33,972 nt of DNA from Nitrospira sp. (GCA_019636875.1 JAHBWR010000028.1:1-33972); one strand, 5' to 3'; counted from the stretch's first letter, positions 1 through 7,141 are shown. Numbers and translations are program-made. Notes: a model not told the origin generated them from the letters alone.

Positions 1-533
1 CCAACCAGTCGAACATGTGATTCTCCGATAGGTGTTGGAATGAGTGCGATGGAGAACTTCTCTTTACCTAGAGCTCTGGTTTTTTATTCATCGATCAGTC
101 ATTACGGAAGGTTTTTCTAGGTGATGCCACTAGCGAACCTGCTCTCCGGACTCATGATCATCTAGCCCTCGTATCGGAATCAATAGCGGTAAGAACCCCC
201 ACCGGTATTGAATCGCCTTGTTCAGATTGAGTTAGACATTTCTGGTACGACCAGCCATCTCACCAACGATGAGCCATGGTGCCATTCAGCCCTAATCGTT
301 AGGGTGAATGCAAGCGCATTCAACGTGTGGCAAAATGCAGCATTTGTACGAAAAACGAATTATGATGATGAGAAGTTCTATGTAAGTAGGTAGAAACATG
401 CAAGGTATTCATATCTAGAGCCATCGAGTCTGGCTATGGTACAGTTTAGGGCCATTTGGAATGAGTTGAGTCTCGTCTTCCTGCAGACTGCGCATACGTC
501 CTATCATTTTTTGTAGCATGTAAGGAGGTGCTT
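1..533. other. Gene-poor left edge
   Basis: I see no convincing gene here. A 61-codon reading frame at 208-393 starts with TTG, has no Shine-Dalgarno and has an unremarkable composition. The stretch probably holds the promoter of the downstream activator gene, but no clear -35/-10 or -24/-12 pair was found. An AAGGAGG ribosome binding site closes it at 522-528. Confidence 0.5.
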
Positions 534-1568
534 GTGGATGACGTTGAAGAGATGGTCGGAACCAGTTCAGCTATGGGAGCGGTGTTCGACCTGATTCGCA
601 GGGTTGCGACAACGGACATGCCGGTGCTGTTGACCGGAGAGACCGGTACCGGTAAAGAACTGACCGCTCAGGCCATACATGTACGCAGCCTGCGGAAGGA
701 GGGGCCCTTCGTCCCAATCAATTGTGGGGCGATTCCAGAAACGCTGTTGGAATCCGAGCTGTTTGGTCATGAGCGAGGGGCCTTTACCGGAGCTGTGACT
801 AAGAAAAAAGGCAAGCTTGAAACAGCCGCTGGAGGCACAGTATTTCTCGATGAAGTCGGCGATCTGTTGCCGGGGCTACAAGTGAAACTACTCAGGTTCT
901 TACAGGATGGCACCTTTGAGCGGGTTGGGGGGCGGGAAACCATTCGAGTGGATGCTCGGGTGATCGCCGCCACCAATGTTGATCTGAAAGCAGCGATCTC
1001 TGCAAACAAGTTTCGTGAGGATCTCTACTACCGGCTAGGCGTCTTGCATATCCTCTTGCCGCCGCTGCGAGCGCGAGGTGAAGACACGTTGCTCATGGCG
1101 ATGGTTTTTCTCAGGCGCGCAGCAACGGCCTCTGGCAAACTTGTGTTCAGCTATACGTTGGAGGCGGTCGACGCAATGCGAGCCTACTCTTGGCCTGGAA
1201 ACGTTCGGGAACTCAGCAACCGGGTGAGGCGGGCCGTGGTCATGGCGGAAGGAGATGAAATCACCGCACGAGACCTGGATCTTGTCACGGAAGACCATCA
1301 CACGGCGGACTCCCTACATTCGTTGAAAGCGGCTCAGCGCCGGATTGAGGTGGAGTTACTTGTACGTGCGATCAGTCTCCATCATGGTAACTTGACTAGA
1401 GTCGCCCGTGATTTGGAGGTGAGTCGCTCTACTCTGTATCGCAAGCTACATGCCTATGGGCTAGAGAAGTTGATCCCATCCAATATCTCCTCCTCCTCCT
1501 CCTCATCCTCCTCCTCCGTCATTCGTAAATCCAAGCGCATGAGTGCAGCGAGACCTGTTGTCCTATAG
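534..1568 (+). CDS. Sigma-54-dependent activator (AAA+ and Fis-type HTH, no receiver domain)
   Basis: This is a bacterial enhancer-binding protein that would remodel sigma-54 RNA polymerase by ATP hydrolysis. Visible motifs, in order, are Walker A GETGTGKE (about residue 35), the sigma-54 contact loop GAFTGA (about 82), Walker B in VFLDE (about 105), SWPGNVREL in the AAA+ lid, and a Fis-type HTH near residues 280-315 (GNLTRVARDLEVSRSTLYRK). No receiver, GAF or PAS domain precedes the AAA+ module, so it resembles PspF in layout and its activity is probably set by expression level or a partner protein. GTG 534 is preferred over GTG 528 because AAGGAGG at 522-528 overlaps the latter. A run of serines near residues 321-329 comes from a TCC microsatellite and precedes a short basic tail. 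It sits about 1 kb upstream of the secreted-protein cluster and is the likely regulator of it (inference). Confidence 0.9.
   Translation: MDDVEEMVGTSSAMGAVFDLIRRVATTDMPVLLTGETGTGKELTAQAIHVRSLRKEGPFVPINCGAIPETLLESELFGHERGAFTGAVTKKKGKLETAAGGTVFLDEVGDLLPGLQVKLLRFLQDGTFERVGGRETIRVDARVIAATNVDLKAAISANKFREDLYYRLGVLHILLPPLRARGEDTLLMAMVFLRRAATASGKLVFSYTLEAVDAMRAYSWPGNVRELSNRVRRAVVMAEGDEITARDLDLVTEDHHTADSLHSLKAAQRRIEVELLVRAISLHHGNLTRVARDLEVSRSTLYRKLHAYGLEKLIPSNISSSSSSSSSSVIRKSKRMSAARPVVL
1487..1519 (+). repeat. TCC trinucleotide microsatellite coding poly-Ser
   Basis: About ten consecutive TCC/TCA triplets encode a poly-serine run between the HTH and the basic C-terminal tail of the activator. Slippage would change length in frame, so it could tune the linker but would not switch the gene off. 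Confidence 0.85.
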
Positions 1569-1648
1569 GTCGTACGTGGGTGAGTATGTGACGCGGTATG
1601 GCGGAAGGACTTCCTCAGGAACAACACATCTACTCCTGGTTCTTTGAC

Positions 1649-1677
1649 GTACACTGTTTCATGATGAAACAGTGTAC
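1649..1677. promoter_or_regulatory. 29-bp palindrome, candidate activator-binding site
   Basis: Two perfect 14-bp arms (GTACACTGTTTCAT and its complement) flank a single central base. There is no following T-run, so it does not look like an intrinsic terminator. The dyad symmetry suits a dimeric regulator such as a Fis-type activator. It lies about 70-100 bp upstream of a possible -24/-12 element, the usual distance for an upstream activating sequence. The inner core GTTTCA-N3-TGAAAC recurs at 7178-7192. Confidence 0.6.
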
Positions 1678-1747
1678 ATGATCAAAGTTCTAGGCGTATC
1701 GATGTATGTCTTTGTAAGTATGTATATTTATTATAACGTAACACTTT

Positions 1748-1763
1748 TGGTTAGGGCTATGCA
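1748..1763 (+). promoter_or_regulatory. Possible sigma-54 (-24/-12) promoter
   Basis: TTGGTTAG followed by TATGCA places GG (1749-1750) and GC (1761-1762) exactly ten bases apart, the invariant sigma-54 spacing. The TGG and TGCA cores match the consensus, but the intervening CAC is poor. No gene follows for 820 bp, so the transcript would have a long leader or encode an RNA. Single-site matches like this can arise by chance. Confidence 0.3.
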
Positions 1764-2171
1764 CGACTGTCCATTCTTAGTACGTCGCCAAATGCCACAG
1801 TAAACGCAGCAAAATTCAGTTGAGCTACGAAAGTGTTTAAAAAAGAAAAGGAAATACGAGAATATTCTGACGCGGAATGCTTCCGTTCTTGCTTGACCAG
1901 CTTTTCCTACCGATCCTAGGGCCGTTCACTATTGAGAAAATACGTCCGTCTGGTCTCTGTTAGCCTCCCTGTTCGGCATCTTCTGTTTCGTAACATCTAG
2001 AAAAAACAAACAGATTTCAACATGGCTCGTGACTTGCTGAAGGGAGTGGGTAATTAGTTTGGAGCAGCAATACCGGATGAAATCAGCAGCAATCGTCGAA
2101 TTTTCGCAGTTGTCTCGTCATCGATCAGATTTCGTTGGACGTAGGGGTGAGGACAATTGGCGGGTGATGGG

Positions 2172-2351
2172 ATGGGCAGACGGGAGCCAAAGAAACGTGC
2201 GAAACGTGGGACGAAGAAAAATGAGCATAAGCCAGAGTCCTTACGGTCCACAGACGCTCATTCTTCTGCAGGGTTTCCGGCTCATGTCGTCTTGTGGGAT
2301 GAACCCCCGGAAAGCAACCCACAAGAAGCTAACGAGGACCATCAAGCATAA
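2172..2351 (+). CDS. Possible small basic protein (weak)
   Basis: A 59-codon frame starts at ATG 2172 and has a Lys/Arg-rich N-terminus followed by an acidic, Pro/Glu-rich C-terminus. GGTGAT lies a few bases upstream as a poor ribosome binding site. Third-position base use shows no strong coding bias, and overlapping open frames exist on both strands. I do not recognise it, and it may not be translated. Confidence 0.2.
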   Translation: MGRREPKKRAKRGTKKNEHKPESLRSTDAHSSAGFPAHVVLWDEPPESNPQEANEDHQA

Positions 2352-2587
2352 CGCGAGACGTGGATACGTGTGCAAATGAGATGAGGATTAATCAAAAGAG
2401 TCTTCCACTTAGGACCGGATTTCGAGGTGGCCACGGAAGAGTGACTCTCTCGAATGTTTTGGATTAGAGGCAGTGAACAAACTTAGAGGTACCTAGAGGA
2501 AAGGGGGTGACCAACCGCCGCAGGACGAACGTGAGTTAATGCAGGTAGATGTTTCATTCTAACCGTTAAGCAGATTAGGAGGATGCA

Positions 2588-3724
2588 ATGAGGAAAGTAA
2601 TGATCACGTCGGCAGCGGTGGCGTTGGCCTTCGGCCTTTCGCCCTTCGCAAGTGCTCAACCAGTCGATGATGGAAGCGCCGTGGCAAATGACCATTCGAG
2701 GGCCGTGGCGAAGACGAAGATTAATGACAGCTATAACGACTATACGAAGACGGTCACAAAGAACGATAACGACACCAAGACCGTTACGAAGACCTACACG
2801 GACAACAGCGACAATAGCAAGACGATTACGAAGAACGATAACGACCAGTATACGAAGACGATTACGAAGAACGATAACGACACCAAGACCGTTACGAAGA
2901 CCTACACCGATTCTAATAACGACACAAAGATTAAAGACAGTTATAACGAGAAGACGAAGTGGGATGGAAAAGCGAAGAACGATTACTCCCCCTTTGGGGC
3001 GGCGGCCAATAACCATTCGACCGCCTACACCAGTCTTGACATGAAAGACTCGTTCAACCAGACCAAAATCGTCAATACCACCAAGCTGGATGGGCTTGTA
3101 TCAGGTAACAACGTCTACGGCACCGGCAATAGTGGAGGCAATGCCTCTTCTTTCAGCCCCGGCGGGTACGGCGGAGACGGCTACGCCAAATCCAAAGCGA
3201 AGTCTGGAGATTCCTGGGCTGGCAATGGTGGTGATGGCGGCAAGGCCAAGGCTGGTGATGGCTACAACGATGCCGATGGTGGCTATGCCAAGGGCGGTAA
3301 GGGTGGATATGCCGATGCCGGCAAGGGTGGAAACAGTTATGCCTCGCGCACAGGCGGACATTCTAAAGGCGACGCCAAGGCTCAAGAAGGCGGAGATGGC
3401 GGGTATGCCAAGGGTGGAAAAGGTGGTTATGCCGAAGGTGGTGAGGCTCGTGCAGAAGGCGGGAACGGAGGCAAAGCCAAAGGCGGAAATGGTGCAGAAG
3501 GAGGCTCTGCGGAGAGCGGCTATGCGGCTTCACAGGCCCAAGGTGGCGGTGGAAACGGTGGTCGAGGAGGGGATGCGCAAGCCCACGCAGGAACCTTCAA
3601 TGCCTCGAACACCCTCTCTGGATTCAGCGGAGCGGCTGGCGTGACCGTGGCCATTCAGAACACAGGGATCGCGGCCCTGCAGCAGGTCGGCGTGACCACA
3701 ATGGCGCACGTGAACGTGCACTAA
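2588..3724 (+). CDS. Secreted Asn/Asp/Thr/Lys-repeat and Gly-rich protein, candidate fibre subunit
   Basis: The 378-residue product starts with a signal peptide (cleavage likely after FASA, about residue 23) and has a strong AGGAGG site. Residues about 40-120 are 12-residue-type repeats alternating strands such as TKTVTK with turns such as NDND. Residues about 180-325 are Gly-rich, with GGYAKGGKGGYA-type units. The C-terminus (about 340-378) has FSGAAGVTVAIQNTG, closely matching the C-terminus of the next gene's product. Alternating Thr/Lys/Val strands with Asn/Asp turns suggest a beta-solenoid or cross-beta fibre. The adjacent C39 peptidase and barrel genes resemble the Fap amyloid operon. 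It is not similar by eye to FapB or FapC repeats. Alternatives are an adhesin or an ice-binding or matrix protein. First gene of the cluster, and probably the most expressed because a hairpin follows it. Confidence 0.75.
   Translation: MRKVMITSAAVALAFGLSPFASAQPVDDGSAVANDHSRAVAKTKINDSYNDYTKTVTKNDNDTKTVTKTYTDNSDNSKTITKNDNDQYTKTITKNDNDTKTVTKTYTDSNNDTKIKDSYNEKTKWDGKAKNDYSPFGAAANNHSTAYTSLDMKDSFNQTKIVNTTKLDGLVSGNNVYGTGNSGGNASSFSPGGYGGDGYAKSKAKSGDSWAGNGGDGGKAKAGDGYNDADGGYAKGGKGGYADAGKGGNSYASRTGGHSKGDAKAQEGGDGGYAKGGKGGYAEGGEARAEGGNGGKAKGGNGAEGGSAESGYAASQAQGGGGNGGRGGDAQAHAGTFNASNTLSGFSGAAGVTVAIQNTGIAALQQVGVTTMAHVNVH
2759..2907 (+). repeat. Coding tandem repeats (36-bp and 108-bp periods)
   Basis: A 41-bp segment at 2759-2799 recurs exactly at 2867-2907, 108 bp apart. 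A 27-bp segment at 2819-2845 recurs at 2855-2881, 36 bp apart. The periods correspond to 36 and 12 residues, so the array grew by in-frame duplication of a 12-residue unit. Exact DNA identity indicates recent expansion or conversion. Confidence 0.9.
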
Positions 3725-3734
3725 GCGGGATCTG

Positions 3735-3760
3735 GCTGGAGGAGCATCCGCTCCTCCAGC
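3735..3760 (+). terminator. Hairpin after the first cluster gene (attenuator or partial terminator)
   Basis: A perfect 11-bp stem (GCTGGAGGAGC and its complement) has an ATCC loop and is followed only by TTCG, not a long T-run. It lies 10 bp after the stop codon of the 2588 gene and 33 bp before the next start. It could stabilise the upstream message or reduce read-through, giving more fibre protein than accessory proteins. Confidence 0.65.
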
Positions 3761-3792
3761 TTCGATGTACGACTCATGACTGAGAGGGCATC

Positions 3793-4143
3793 ATGCGTAT
3801 CTATTTCTTGATAGTGCTGAGCGTCCTGGGGCTTTCCCTAGGTGTAGCCCACGCTGGCTCCTCGGATAAGCCTGCCACGACATCCTGGGGCAATCCGATT
3901 CCAGCGGCCCAGTTGGATACTCAACGTGGGGGAACGGATCTCGGTCCGCAGCTCATCATCACAAACCGAAACGATTTGAAGGCCAAACTGTATGACAATG
4001 TCGCGGTCGACAACGTGACTGGCAATAATGCGATCAACGGCAACGCGTTTGCCGGAGCGAGCGGGCTGCCGATCGTCATGCAAAATTCAGGCAACAACGT
4101 AATTATGCAGAACGCCACGATTCTGAACTTGACGTTGAAATAA
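3793..4143 (+). CDS. Small secreted protein with R-G-G motif and shared C-terminal module
   Basis: The 116-residue product begins with a signal peptide (likely cut after VAHA, residue 21). AAQLDTQRGG at residues 38-47 resembles the double-glycine sites cut by C39 peptidases, and the next gene encodes such a peptidase. Residues 85-116 (FAGASGLPIVMQNSG and following) match the C-terminus of the 2588 product. The rest is rich in Asn, with NVTGNNAINGN-type segments. GAGAGGG precedes the start, and the stop overlaps the next start as TAATG, so the two are translationally coupled. By analogy with Fap it may be a nucleator or minor fibre subunit (inference). Confidence 0.75.
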   Translation: MRIYFLIVLSVLGLSLGVAHAGSSDKPATTSWGNPIPAAQLDTQRGGTDLGPQLIITNRNDLKAKLYDNVAVDNVTGNNAINGNAFAGASGLPIVMQNSGNNVIMQNATILNLTLK

Positions 4144-4838
4144 TGTCTATGCTGACGAAACGGATCATCGGGTACATGGTGCTGCTGCTGTCGATCGAGA
4201 CAGGGGCGATGGCGGCGACGGTCGAGGTGACTCCGGGCGTAGGGAGTCGCATGGTACTCCAAGTCTGGAGCATGCGCGAACTCAAGGTCCGGTCCGTTAT
4301 TCTCCAGAAATATGATTACAGTTGCGGGTCGGCCGCTGTCGCGACCCTGTTGACCTATCACTATGGACATCCCATCACCGAAGAGGTCACGTTCCGGACG
4401 ATGTTCGACAACGGCAATCAGCAAAAAATCCAGCAAGAAGGCTTTTCGTTCCTGGACATGAAGCGGTTCTTAGAGTTCCACGGTTATCCAGCAGATGGGT
4501 TCCAAGTCTCATTGGACGAGCTGTCGAACGCCGGTATTCCGGCGATCGTGCTGATGGTGGACAACGGCTATCACCACTTTGTGGTGGTTAAGGGTATGCG
4601 TGGTGACAAGGTCCTGCTCGGTGACCCTGCGGTCGGATTACGCGTTATGCCGCGCGAACAGTTTGAAGCCTCATGGCCGAGCCGTGTGGTCTTTGTGATC
4701 CATGATTTTCCGGAGCGCGGGGAATTCAATACAGCCCGAGACTGGAGCGTCCGTCCAACCTCTCCGCTGGGACGGCCGCTCAGCCCCGACACATTAAACA
4801 ACATCGTCCTGTTTCGCCCGGGAGGGAGGGATTTCTAA
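4143..4838 (+). CDS. Periplasmic C39-family (double-glycine) peptidase, FapD-like
   Basis: A signal peptide or anchor covers residues 1-25. The catalytic pattern of C39 cysteine peptidases follows: Gln55 and Cys61 in LQKYDYSCGSAA, His145 in YHHFVVVKG and Asp161 in LLGDPA. It has no ABC-transporter domains, unlike bacteriocin-export C39 proteins, so it acts as a stand-alone protease. This is the arrangement of FapD in the functional amyloid operon. Its likely substrates are the flanking secreted proteins, both of which carry L-D-x-x-R-G-G. It is coupled to both neighbours by TAATG overlaps. Confidence 0.88.
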   Translation: MSMLTKRIIGYMVLLLSIETGAMAATVEVTPGVGSRMVLQVWSMRELKVRSVILQKYDYSCGSAAVATLLTYHYGHPITEEVTFRTMFDNGNQQKIQQEGFSFLDMKRFLEFHGYPADGFQVSLDELSNAGIPAIVLMVDNGYHHFVVVKGMRGDKVLLGDPAVGLRVMPREQFEASWPSRVVFVIHDFPERGEFNTARDWSVRPTSPLGRPLSPDTLNNIVLFRPGGRDF

Positions 4839-5482
4839 TGTGCCTCTTATCGAGATCGACTCACCAGACCAGAAAGATGCTCGTTCTTGTTTTCCTGGGT
4901 CTCCAGCCTCTCGCTCCGGCCATGGCGTACGAGAACGTTGAGGACTTTACGCTTCGGTCGCCGGTGACCGAGGAGGTGTTAGACAGTATGCGAGGGGGAT
5001 TTCAGCGAGACTCCGATGGGCCGTTTATGTCATTTGGGATTGAACGGAATGTGTTTGACAATGGGAAACTCGTTAGTTCTACAGTACTAAAGATTCCGGA
5101 TCTGGCACGATTCGCCGATCGTCGAGACTGGAATCCCTTTGCCGATCACTCGAACCGGAGATCCTCTGAAGATCATTCGGGGAAGAGGCCGGTTGTCGAA
5201 CATTCAACCGTGAAACCCGTTGTCGACCGCACAGATATGAGGCCGGTGGCCAATCATCCGAACGAAACCTTTACGCTCATTCAAAGTGGACCAGGCAACG
5301 CGTTGCCTCATGATGTATCCTCGCTTCCGCCATTTACCACCATCATTCAAAATTCGCTTGATAACCGGACCATTCAAAGCCAAACGGTCATCAACGCGAC
5401 AGTGGAAGCGCTGACGTGGGCTCGATCACTCCAACTCGGAAATGCCCTGTCGCAGGCCAGCATCGAGGCGATCCGACATTGA
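4838..5482 (+). CDS. Secreted protein with R-G-G motif, FapE-like position
   Basis: The 214-residue product has a signal peptide (likely cut after PAMA, residue 30). EEVLDSMRGGF at residues 45-55 mirrors the R-G-G motif of the 3793 product. A following segment (FMSFGIERNVFDNGKLVSS) looks like a folded beta unit. Residues about 100-140 are imperfect 10-11-residue repeats built on H-S-x-x-K/R-P-V-V. Residues 164-190 (FTTIIQNS and following) resemble the shared C-terminal module but are followed by about 25 extra residues ending in a helix-like segment. Its position after the C39 gene matches fapE. I infer a minor fibre component or export partner. Its precise function is unknown. Confidence 0.7.
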   Translation: MCLLSRSTHQTRKMLVLVFLGLQPLAPAMAYENVEDFTLRSPVTEEVLDSMRGGFQRDSDGPFMSFGIERNVFDNGKLVSSTVLKIPDLARFADRRDWNPFADHSNRRSSEDHSGKRPVVEHSTVKPVVDRTDMRPVANHPNETFTLIQSGPGNALPHDVSSLPPFTTIIQNSLDNRTIQSQTVINATVEALTWARSLQLGNALSQASIEAIRH

Positions 5483-5625
5483 AGCCGAGAGTCGGGAGAT
5501 ATAGGTCTAAGTGACGATACCCTACATGTGGTGTCACTGGTCAAGACCTCATCAAGATCTCCCATCTCTAAGGATCTCCGTCACGACGCGGTTCACGACT
5601 CCATCGCATGGACCAGTGACGAACT

Positions 5626-5668
5626 GTTTCCCTCTCGTTCAACCGCTCGAACGATGAGGGAAACTTTT
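5626..5668 (+). terminator. Intrinsic terminator
   Basis: A 15-bp stem with one bulged base (left arm GTTTCCCTCTCGTTC at 5626-5640, right arm 5649-5664) and an 8-nt loop is followed by TTTT. It lies about 145 bp after the 4838 gene and separates it from the barrel gene. Confidence 0.7.
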
Positions 5669-5671
5669 GGG

Positions 5672-5694
5672 TTGACATAGGACTGTTCTAAGTT
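5672..5694 (+). promoter_or_regulatory. Possible promoter element for the barrel gene
   Basis: A perfect TTGACA occurs at 5672-5677 just after the terminator. No well-spaced -10 was found: TAAGTT at 5689-5694 is too close. The element is tentative, but the terminator implies that the barrel gene has its own promoter. Confidence 0.3.
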
Positions 5695-5803
5695 GCATCC
5701 GTATGCACGGGACGATCAGAGCCGGTACGTGTGTTCACTAGCGATGCTGAACGTATGACGGAGGTTGGATTTGTTTCGATCTGAACAGGGAGAAGGTATC
5801 AAC

Positions 5804-7141
5804 GTGCAAAAGACTGTCGGAAAAATTCGTGTCGCCGTTCAGGTCATTGTCTCGTTGGGGCTTATCGTAAGCCTAATGGTCTCAGCAGTTGATGCGGCTC
5901 AGCTTGGTCTAGTGGACCGGTCTGTCGATCAGTTAGGTACAGATGACTGGGTGAATTTTCAAGGGCCGCGTCTTCAATGGCCACGCAGTGCTTCCCGATA
6001 TCTTATTGCAAACGAGCAGAATGGTCAGACCAACGGGACCCGGCGCCGTGAAAAAAAGCAACCCGCCTCAGAAAACCATCCTCCGGAAGTTCAGCAAGCG
6101 GAAGTTCAGGAACCTGCCGGTCCTGTGGGGATCGCTCCGGAAAGCAAAAAAGAGGTTCTCCCTTCGTGGATGGTTCGAACCTTTGATCTTCCAGGGGCCG
6201 GGGTGTTGACCCCCAAGGGCACGCTCATTGTGGAGCCGTATCTGCAATTCGCCCATCTCAGCAGTAGCCGTGTGACGCTGACCGGGTTTACCATCGTCCC
6301 GGCCATCACGGTCGGTCTGATTAACATCCAAGGGGTGAGCCGTGATATTTATACTGCGGCTCTGGTGGGGCGGTATGGATTAACAAACCGGCTTGAGGTT
6401 GAGGTAAGACTGCCCTACCTCTATCGGGAAGATTCGATCACGCAACGGCCCATCGCTACCCCCTCTCAAGCCGATACGCTCTCGACCTTCAACGGATGGG
6501 GGATTGGAGATGTGGAAACCACGGGGCGGTTTCAGCTCAACCAGGGCGGGCCTGACCAACCCTATTTCGTCGGATTTGCCCGATTCAAGAGCATTAGTGG
6601 AACTGGTCCGTTTGAAGTACCGACAGACCCGCTCACAGGCGTGCAAACCGAATTGCCGACGGGGTCCGGCTTTTACATTTTTCAACCGGGTCTGACCATG
6701 CTATACCCGAGCGATCCGGTCGTCCTCTTCAGCAGCGTGAGTTTTATCTACAATGTCCCCCGTGATGTTGGTAATGGCATCGGACGTGTCGATCCAGGAA
6801 GCGGTGGTAATGCCAACTTGGGCATCGGGGTGTCGCTGAATGAAAAGCTGTCGTTAACATTGGGATACGACCATACTATCTTTTCAAAACCCACTTCCGC
6901 CTCCAACCTACTTCTTACCACAGCGCCCCAAGTCACTCATATCGGAGTTCTGCTTATCGGAGGCTCCTATCGGTGGAGCGATCGCAGTTTCATAAATTTT
7001 GTTGTCGGTGTCGGAGCCACACGGGAGGCGCCGGATCTTCAAGTGACGCTCCGAGTTCCGACAGCACTGCCATTGGGGAAATGGTTAAGCCGTCTGACAT
7101 CGTCAGAAGGCAATGCGAATACGTCTACGCCGTCCCAATAG
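5804..7141 (+). CDS. Outer-membrane beta-barrel, FapF-like or phenol-degradation-meta family
   Basis: GTG 5804 is chosen because GGAGAAGG lies 7 bp upstream and a clean signal peptide follows (cut near VDA, about residue 31). The other start, TTG 5765, would add 13 residues before it. Residues about 55-115 are a hydrophilic, Glu/Gln/Pro-rich segment. From about residue 125 onward there are alternating amphipathic strands with short turns, typical of a barrel of the transporter family that includes the Fap pore FapF. The C-terminus extends about 20 hydrophilic residues past the last strand. Placed after two or three secreted fibre candidates and a C39 peptidase, it is the likely export pore. 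A general porin for aromatic compounds is the alternative. Confidence 0.75.
   Translation: MQKTVGKIRVAVQVIVSLGLIVSLMVSAVDAAQLGLVDRSVDQLGTDDWVNFQGPRLQWPRSASRYLIANEQNGQTNGTRRREKKQPASENHPPEVQQAEVQEPAGPVGIAPESKKEVLPSWMVRTFDLPGAGVLTPKGTLIVEPYLQFAHLSSSRVTLTGFTIVPAITVGLINIQGVSRDIYTAALVGRYGLTNRLEVEVRLPYLYREDSITQRPIATPSQADTLSTFNGWGIGDVETTGRFQLNQGGPDQPYFVGFARFKSISGTGPFEVPTDPLTGVQTELPTGSGFYIFQPGLTMLYPSDPVVLFSSVSFIYNVPRDVGNGIGRVDPGSGGNANLGIGVSLNEKLSLTLGYDHTIFSKPTSASNLLLTTAPQVTHIGVLLIGGSYRWSDRSFINFVVGVGATREAPDLQVTLRVPTALPLGKWLSRLTSSEGNANTSTPSQ

Larger units (their letters stand above)
1569..2587. other. Gene-poor kilobase upstream of the secreted-protein cluster
   Basis: This 1 kb interval is AT-richer than its flanks and has no clearly coding frame. 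It contains the 29-bp palindrome at 1649-1677, a possible sigma-54 promoter at 1749-1762 and a weak small open frame at 2172-2351. A half-copy of the palindrome core (GTTTCA) lies at 2551-2556, close to the start of the 2588 gene. It probably serves as a long regulatory region or 5' leader (inference). Confidence 0.5.

Noticed and set aside
208..393. 61-codon open frame at the left edge
   Set aside because: TTG start, no Shine-Dalgarno, no recognised family and no coding-like base pattern.
1649..1677. Palindrome read as an intrinsic terminator of the activator gene
   Set aside because: No T-run follows on either strand, and its loop is a single base, which suits DNA-protein dyads better than RNA hairpins.
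2759..2907. Short direct repeats as a CRISPR array
   Set aside because: The repeats lie in a coding frame with multiples of 36 bp and no unique spacers.
2483..3016. 177-codon frame on the minus strand opposite the repeat gene
   Set aside because: Its Val/Arg-rich repeats mirror the coding repeats of the 2588 gene, which has a signal peptide and AGGAGG site; this is a shadow frame.
3090..3644. 184-codon frame inside the Gly-rich gene
   Set aside because: It is an out-of-frame shadow of low-complexity DNA with no ribosome binding site.
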